Shown piece by piece: positions 7,421-11,209 of a DNA stretch of 11,209 nucleotides. Source of the DNA: Alphaproteobacteria bacterium (GTDB lineage Bacteria; Pseudomonadota; Alphaproteobacteria; Micavibrionales; Micavibrionaceae); assembly GCA_023301785.1 (NCBI GenBank), contig JALZUF010000201.1:1-11209 (forward strand), in the 5' to 3' direction. The notes under the pieces are model-generated. The model was not told where the DNA came from. It did no database searches and saw nothing but the letters and a program-made list of their open reading frames with translations. Made by a program: the position numbers and the translations under genes. Every line of letters begins with the position of its first letter. Positions within the stretch are counted from its first letter, which is position 1.

Positions 7421-7449
7421 TTAATAAATGATTCTTAATTTAATATAAA
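7421..7449 (+). promoter_or_regulatory. Candidate promoter of the response regulator-secretin unit
   Basis: TTAATA (7421-7426, four of six) and TATAAA (7444-7449, five of six) are 17 bases apart. Transcription would begin near 7456, nine bases before the ATG at 7465 and downstream of the alternative GTG at 7450. A second perfect TATAAT lies at 7403-7408 in this AT-rich divergent gap (7350-7464) but lacks a convincing -35 box. Confidence 0.35.
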
Positions 7450-7464
7450 GTGTTCTTAAATCCT

Positions 7465-7851
7465 ATGGATAGTAAATCCCAAATTCTTGTTGCTGAAGAT
7501 AATGACTTTGTCAGAATGCAGATTGTTCGTTTTTTAAACGATGCCGGTTATGACACGCATGAAGCTAAAGATGGTGGTGAGGCTATTGATATCGTCAAAG
7601 CTCATAATCCTGATTTAGCCATTGTCGATGTTCGTATGGAGCCGCTAAATGGATTTGATTTTATAAGAAGTGTTCGTGGTATGGATATACAAATTCCTGT
7701 CATTTTAGTGACGGGAGACAACTCGCCAGATCTTTTAGAGAAGAGCTCTGAGTGGGGTGTTGGTGCGATTTTAATAAAGCCAGTTGAGAAAGATCGCCTG
7801 ATATCTGCCGTTGGGCGTTCTTTGCAAATGGCTCAAAGAAGAGCTAGATAA
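7465..7851 (+). CDS. Single-domain response regulator (CheY-like receiver)
   Basis: A stand-alone receiver domain of 128 residues that would be phosphorylated by a histidine kinase not in the window. Key residues are present: the acidic pair E11-D12 (VAEDND), the phosphoacceptor D55 in AIVDVRM, the switch threonine T83 in LVTGD, and K105 in the conserved KP (LIKPVEK). There is no DNA-binding or enzymatic output domain; the protein ends in a basic QRRAR tail. I chose the ATG at 7465; the GTG at 7450 would add five residues but probably lies upstream of the transcription start. No Shine-Dalgarno sequence is visible before either. The secretin gene begins 16 bases after the stop, so the two are almost certainly co-transcribed. 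This suggests a role in pilus function or assembly, perhaps by protein contact as CheY-like proteins do; that role is inference. Confidence 0.92.
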   Translation: MDSKSQILVAEDNDFVRMQIVRFLNDAGYDTHEAKDGGEAIDIVKAHNPDLAIVDVRMEPLNGFDFIRSVRGMDIQIPVILVTGDNSPDLLEKSSEWGVGAILIKPVEKDRLISAVGRSLQMAQRRAR

Positions 7852-7853
7852 TG

Positions 7854-7860
7854 AGGGAAG
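7854..7860 (+). promoter_or_regulatory. Ribosome binding site deciding the secretin start
   Basis: AGGGAAG lies seven bases before the GTG at 7868. With this start the protein has a clean lipoprotein signal peptide, which neither the longer reading from the TTG at 7811 nor a later ATG would give. Confidence 0.55.
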
Positions 7861-7867
7861 CAAGTCT

Positions 7868-9934
7868 GTGATATTACGTTTTTTATCTTTAAGTTTAATG
7901 GCTGTGTCTTCTGTTGTCGCATTGACTGCTTGTGCTGAGGTGAATGTGCCAGATGCTAGAAATGTTGATATACCTGCACCCATAAAAGCTGAGAAAAGAC
8001 AAGAGGCGGTCAATGAGCGTCCCGACAGTGTTGTGTACCTTCCTTTAGGGGAAGATGTTTTAGTGCCAGAAAGAATGACAGGCCAAGACTTGCCGTCCGA
8101 AGTTGTAGGGCCATTTGAATTGCGCGGCGAAACATTAGCGGGTGCTTTGCAGCTGATATTAGCGGATTACGATGTTTCTATCGCATTTGAAACGGACCTT
8201 GGCTTAACCAAAAAAGTGACGGTTTCAAATTTAAAGGGACCATTAAATAAAGTTGTCATGAGTGTTTGTTCTTTAGCCGATCTTTACTGCTCGTACGAAG
8301 ATGGTGCTCTTGTTGTTAAGGATACGCAAACGTTTACTGTATCTTTACCGCCTTTGGAGGATGCAGAAGGGGGCGCATCATATATCAGTGATATTATCGC
8401 AGGACTGTCTGCTGTTTTAGGTGGCGGGGGAACGACACCCGTATCTGACCCGACAACGAGAACAGTTATTTATGGCGCGACGCAAAGAACGGCGAAGTTG
8501 GCGGACAATTATTTTCAACGTCTGCGTGCCAATACGGCAATGATTGTTTTTGAAACATATATTTGGGAAGTCTCTCTCAATTCTGGTAATTCGACAGGAA
8601 TTGATTGGGAGGCAGCGGAAGACTTTGGCAAGTTTAGAGCGAGCATTGCTCTGAACGGTACCATTGATGGTGATTTCGCAAGCCCCGTTAATATTGGTTT
8701 GCCGCAAACAGCCGGAGCAACGCCAGCAGATATAATAAATTTTCTATCTAGGTTTGGTGCGGTTAAAACAATATCTCAGCCTCAAATTACCGTTCTTTCA
8801 GGAGCGAAAGCTGAGCTTCGTGTTGCAGATACTCAAAACTATGTTTCTGAAGTGACATCTACGATTAATGGAGATAATACAAGCACATCAGTCAGTACGG
8901 ACTCCGTTGATAGTGGTTTTACTTTATCTATCGGAAGCTCATGGGATAAATCAACGGTTTATGCGAATGTAAATATCAACCTTGCGAATGTGGATGCTAT
9001 TGAAGATTTTGCCTTCTCGGATAGTGGGGACGATGAAGGAACGGATACTATTATCCAGTTGCCGCAAACAACGGAACGTGAATTGAAAACTCAAATCCGT
9101 GTACGTCCTGGAGATTCTGTTTTGATCGGCGGATTGGTTCGTGAGCGTGATAACTTTGATTCTCGTGGCCCTGGCTTTATGGAGCCTATTATTCCTGATA
9201 GCCGTACGGCACAGACGGAAAATCTTGAGTTGGTCATTATGTTAAGACCGCGTGTTGTTGTTTATACTGGTTTGGATCATCCTCGAAATCAAAAGCAAAA
9301 CTACACAACGTCATCTCCGCGTCGTTATGCGCCGTTGGCAAAACGTGCGGCCCCTTTACCGCTGACCTTAAAGACAGAACCTGTTCGTCCATCTGTTGAG
9401 TTGCCGTCTTATGAAAGTGCAGCTTCAGTTGATGTGCCATATGCGGCACCAGCACCGTTGAGAACGCCTGTACGTGCTCCTGACCCAGTACCTCCTTATG
9501 TTGCGCCGCCAGTGCCCGTTCAAAAGCAAGTGCAGATTGAAGAGGCTTACCGTCCGATTGTAAGGCAGCCTGTTGTTGCCCCGCCCGCGCCAGTTTATTC
9601 TAAAAATGTAAGTCCAGTTTTAGCGCCAGCTACGGATGATGTTTACATGCCTTCACAGTCATCTGGTTACAAGCCTGGCTATGTATCTGGCGCTGTTCGC
9701 TCTTATGATTCTAGGGGGGCTTCTTATACGCCATCTTATTCTGAACCGTCAGTGTCAGCACCGTCTTCGTCACAGCTTGCGCCGCCTGTCTATGAAAATA
9801 GTTATGCGCCATCAGGTGATGTTTATTCGCCGGGTGGTTCTGTAAAGTCTCCATCTCCTTTGTCGGCAGATATTTATAATAATGCTGAAAAGTTGAATGT
9901 TTACGAGGCCTTTGATCAAAGCCAGCAACGTTGA
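7868..9934 (+). CDS. Secretin lipoprotein, PilN/MshL-like type IV pilus outer-membrane channel
   Basis: Secretins form the gated outer-membrane ring through which a pilus or pseudopilus passes. Reading from the GTG at 7868 gives 688 residues. Residues 1-22 form a lipoprotein signal peptide with lipobox LTAC, so C22 would be lipidated. An STN/N-domain-like region lies at about 80-160 (LRGETLAGALQLILADYDV), with C134 and C141 close enough for a disulfide. The secretin core covers about 200-466: AVKTISQPQITVLSG with YVSEV, then RPGDSVLIGGLVRERD (413-428) and LELVIMLRPRVVV (453-465). The usual P-x-L-G-x-L-F motif between the last two is replaced by GPGFMEPIIPDSR. After the core comes an unusual tail of about 220 residues rich in Pro, Ser, Tyr and Val, with recurring YAP, YVAP, VYSP and SYTP units. 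It resembles R64 PilN and MshL in being a lipoprotein. It is co-transcribed with the upstream response regulator. Family is firm; subfamily is less so. Confidence 0.9.
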   Translation: MILRFLSLSLMAVSSVVALTACAEVNVPDARNVDIPAPIKAEKRQEAVNERPDSVVYLPLGEDVLVPERMTGQDLPSEVVGPFELRGETLAGALQLILADYDVSIAFETDLGLTKKVTVSNLKGPLNKVVMSVCSLADLYCSYEDGALVVKDTQTFTVSLPPLEDAEGGASYISDIIAGLSAVLGGGGTTPVSDPTTRTVIYGATQRTAKLADNYFQRLRANTAMIVFETYIWEVSLNSGNSTGIDWEAAEDFGKFRASIALNGTIDGDFASPVNIGLPQTAGATPADIINFLSRFGAVKTISQPQITVLSGAKAELRVADTQNYVSEVTSTINGDNTSTSVSTDSVDSGFTLSIGSSWDKSTVYANVNINLANVDAIEDFAFSDSGDDEGTDTIIQLPQTTERELKTQIRVRPGDSVLIGGLVRERDNFDSRGPGFMEPIIPDSRTAQTENLELVIMLRPRVVVYTGLDHPRNQKQNYTTSSPRRYAPLAKRAAPLPLTLKTEPVRPSVELPSYESAASVDVPYAAPAPLRTPVRAPDPVPPYVAPPVPVQKQVQIEEAYRPIVRQPVVAPPAPVYSKNVSPVLAPATDDVYMPSQSSGYKPGYVSGAVRSYDSRGASYTPSYSEPSVSAPSSSQLAPPVYENSYAPSGDVYSPGGSVKSPSPLSADIYNNAEKLNVYEAFDQSQQR

Positions 9935-10061
9935 TATTTACAATAAATTCATAATATTCTGATAAGATTCAGTGTGTCTTCAACTATGAGATATGTGCTA
10001 TAATAACGTTTAAATTTTCATTTTCTTGAAAATACAGCTTTGGATAATTTTACTATTTACG
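9935..10061 (+). other. Intergenic region between the secretin and Ig-repeat genes
   Basis: This 127-base gap is very AT-rich. It has no convincing terminator: the only hairpin I see, ATTTT-CTTG-AAAAT at 10019-10032, is all A-T in the stem and lacks a following T-run. It contains a good extended -10 box (9996-10004) and a weaker TTGAAA (10026-10031) with TTTACT (10049-10054). Read-through from the secretin gene is possible. Confidence 0.4.
9996..10004 (+). promoter_or_regulatory. Extended -10 promoter upstream of the Ig-repeat gene
   Basis: TGCTATAAT matches the extended -10 consensus perfectly (TG, one base, TATAAT). No good -35 box is apparent, and extended -10 promoters may not need one. 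Transcription would begin near 10011, giving a leader of about 50 bases. Confidence 0.4.
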
Positions 10062-11209
10062 ATGAAAACAGTTTTTAAAACAGTCTTAGTTGCACTTCTT
10101 TTCACTTTTGTAGTGGCGGGCGATGCAAACGCGCAATCTGCTTTTGATGATCCTGGTGCGCGTCGTGCTGGGGGAAGTAAAACTGGTGATTTAACTTCTG
10201 TGTCCGCGTCCATTGATGCAGGTGATGTTGCGCTGGGCTCGTCATCTCAAGTTGTTGTTTTGATGAGAAATGACGCGTCTAAGCCTATTGAATCAGGTGA
10301 AATCAGTCTTTACCCATCTTCAAATGTCTCTGCTGTTGTTGAGCAAAATGAATGTGCAAAATCATCTTTACCGCCAGAGGCGGTTTGTGCGATTGCGCTC
10401 TCTGTTAAAGGTTTACAACCTGGTAAATTTAGAATTGAAATGCTTATGCGTCACTCTGGGCGGGCAAAACTTCTTACGACGACTATTTCTGGTTTAATTG
10501 ATGTTTCTGCGGACGGGCAAGGTGACATCATTAATGATTTGGAGACAGTGCCTTCAGAAATAAAATTTGGTACATTAAAAGAAAGCCGTCCTTTAACGCG
10601 TTCGATCATTTTAAGAAACGTGACTTCTAAGGCTATTGATATTGAAGCGTTGGAAATTGAGTCAAATGAGAGCGCTGGATATGCTTTGAAATCTGATTGT
10701 GATGTTTTAGGGTCGGGGCAAGCGTGTATTGCAACGATAACGTGGGCGCCCCAACAAAGAGGACCATCGACAGGTGTTTTAGTGATAAGCCATGATGGGC
10801 CGACAGGTGTTGTCAGTGTTGTTCTTGATGGTACTTACGAACCTGGTCGGGCGAGTGAAGTTGGGATCTTCCCTGAAGCTGTTCCAGGTAAGGGGCTTTT
10901 AACCGCGTCTCAAAGCGATATTGATTTTGGTTCTAATATTGAATCGGCGTCTTCCATTACGGTCTCGTTGGTGAATGTTGGTGACGAGCCTATTAAATTA
11001 CAAAATATACGTTTATCAAATGACGATAGTGGTATTTCCATTGCGAATAAAGGGTGCGCTATTGGCTCAATCTTAAATCCAGTTGAGGCCTGCCCTTTAA
11101 CATTAACGTGGGAGCCTGTTAGAAAAGGTAGTGTTCTTGATGATGTTCAAATTATGCATGATGGGGCGCGTGGTATTTTAGTTTTACCGATTAAGGGGGC
11201 TGCATCGAA
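10062..11209 (+). CDS. Secreted protein with three tandem Ig-like (ASH/choice-of-anchor-D type) repeats, 3' end missing
   Basis: An open frame from the ATG at 10062 continues for 382 residues to the window end with no stop codon. I do not recognise a named family. Residues 1-24 are a signal peptide (MKTVFKTVLV, a hydrophobic core, then ANA before Q25), so the protein is exported. Three beta-rich repeats follow at about 45-145, 160-257 and 280-379. Repeats 2 and 3 open with a short I-x-FG element (IKFG 167-170, IDFG 287-290). All three share a late pattern of Cys, about 8-11 residues, Cys, then beta strands ending in G; repeats 2 and 3 also share W-x-P and HDG. All six cysteines occur as one pair per repeat (C98/C109, C213/C222, C332/C344), suggesting disulfides in the periplasm or outside. 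The layout recalls ASH/HYDIN-like or choice-of-anchor-D Ig domains. No Shine-Dalgarno sequence precedes the start. Its place after a secretin suggests a pilus-associated or surface role, which is inference. Confidence 0.85.
   Translation, partial: MKTVFKTVLVALLFTFVVAGDANAQSAFDDPGARRAGGSKTGDLTSVSASIDAGDVALGSSSQVVVLMRNDASKPIESGEISLYPSSNVSAVVEQNECAKSSLPPEAVCAIALSVKGLQPGKFRIEMLMRHSGRAKLLTTTISGLIDVSADGQGDIINDLETVPSEIKFGTLKESRPLTRSIILRNVTSKAIDIEALEIESNESAGYALKSDCDVLGSGQACIATITWAPQQRGPSTGVLVISHDGPTGVVSVVLDGTYEPGRASEVGIFPEAVPGKGLLTASQSDIDFGSNIESASSITVSLVNVGDEPIKLQNIRLSNDDSGISIANKGCAIGSILNPVEACPLTLTWEPVRKGSVLDDVQIMHDGARGILVLPIKGAAS

Noticed and set aside
7450..7464. GTG start for the response regulator
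   Set aside because: It abuts the TATAAA -10 box at 7444-7449, so would not be in the mRNA; the ATG at 7465 fits receiver domain length.
7350..7464. Small RNA or regulatory RNA in the peptidase-regulator gap
   Set aside because: The gap is AT-rich with promoter-like boxes but no stable stem-loop or terminator that I can see.
7811..7867. TTG start extending the secretin into the response regulator gene
   Set aside because: It would bury the lipoprotein signal peptide behind 19 charged residues; the GTG at 7868 has a ribosome site and gives a proper signal peptide.
4051..9934. dprA plus pilus genes as a natural transformation locus
   Set aside because: dprA belongs to a conserved housekeeping operon with plsY and topA, a promoter gap separates it from the pilus genes, and no comEC, comF or dedicated competence gene is visible.
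10019..10032. Hairpin as a terminator after the secretin
   Set aside because: The stem is five A-T pairs only and no T-run follows; too weak to call.

Overview
This window looks like chromosomal DNA from an AT-leaning alphaproteobacterium. The best evidence is the housekeeping block pyrB-plsY-dprA-topA, with rnr just beyond it. This order, usually with pyrC after pyrB, is familiar from alphaproteobacterial chromosomes. I cannot name a genus. There is no sign of a phage, insertion sequence, tRNA, rRNA or CRISPR array. Genes are packed tightly and no gap exceeds about 130 bases.

Region 1 (1-400) holds the 5' part of rnr (RNase R) on the minus strand and a 62-base divergent gap with overlapping promoters. 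Region 2 (401-1438) is a lone plus-strand UDP-glucuronate 4-epimerase-type sugar nucleotide gene, set between topA and rnr. Its stop codon overlaps the topA stop. Region 3 (1435-6781) is one tight minus-strand operon transcribed pyrB, plsY, dprA, topA. It covers pyrimidine synthesis, the first acylation step of phospholipid synthesis, handling of incoming single-stranded DNA, and DNA relaxation. The genes are joined by 1-4 base overlaps or a 6-base gap. pyrC is absent from its expected place, and the PyrB protein has changes at two normally conserved substrate-site positions.

Region 4 (6825-11209) is the start of a type IV pilus or type II secretion-like locus. A minimal prepilin peptidase lies on the minus strand. 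Divergent from it are a single-domain CheY-like response regulator, a lipoprotein secretin of the PilN/MshL kind with a tail of about 220 residues rich in proline, tyrosine and serine, and a secreted protein with three tandem Ig-like repeats, each with one pair of cysteines. The last gene runs off the window end, so ATPase, platform and pilin genes may follow but cannot be seen.

Across the window, genes that begin transcription units (rnr, pyrB, the peptidase, the response regulator, the Ig-repeat gene) have no Shine-Dalgarno sequence. For rnr and pyrB a good promoter lies so close that the transcript would be leaderless or nearly so. Genes inside operons (plsY, topA, secretin) mostly do have purine-rich ribosome sites. 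The most novel part is the secretin with its long tail beside the Ig-repeat protein and the receiver-only regulator.
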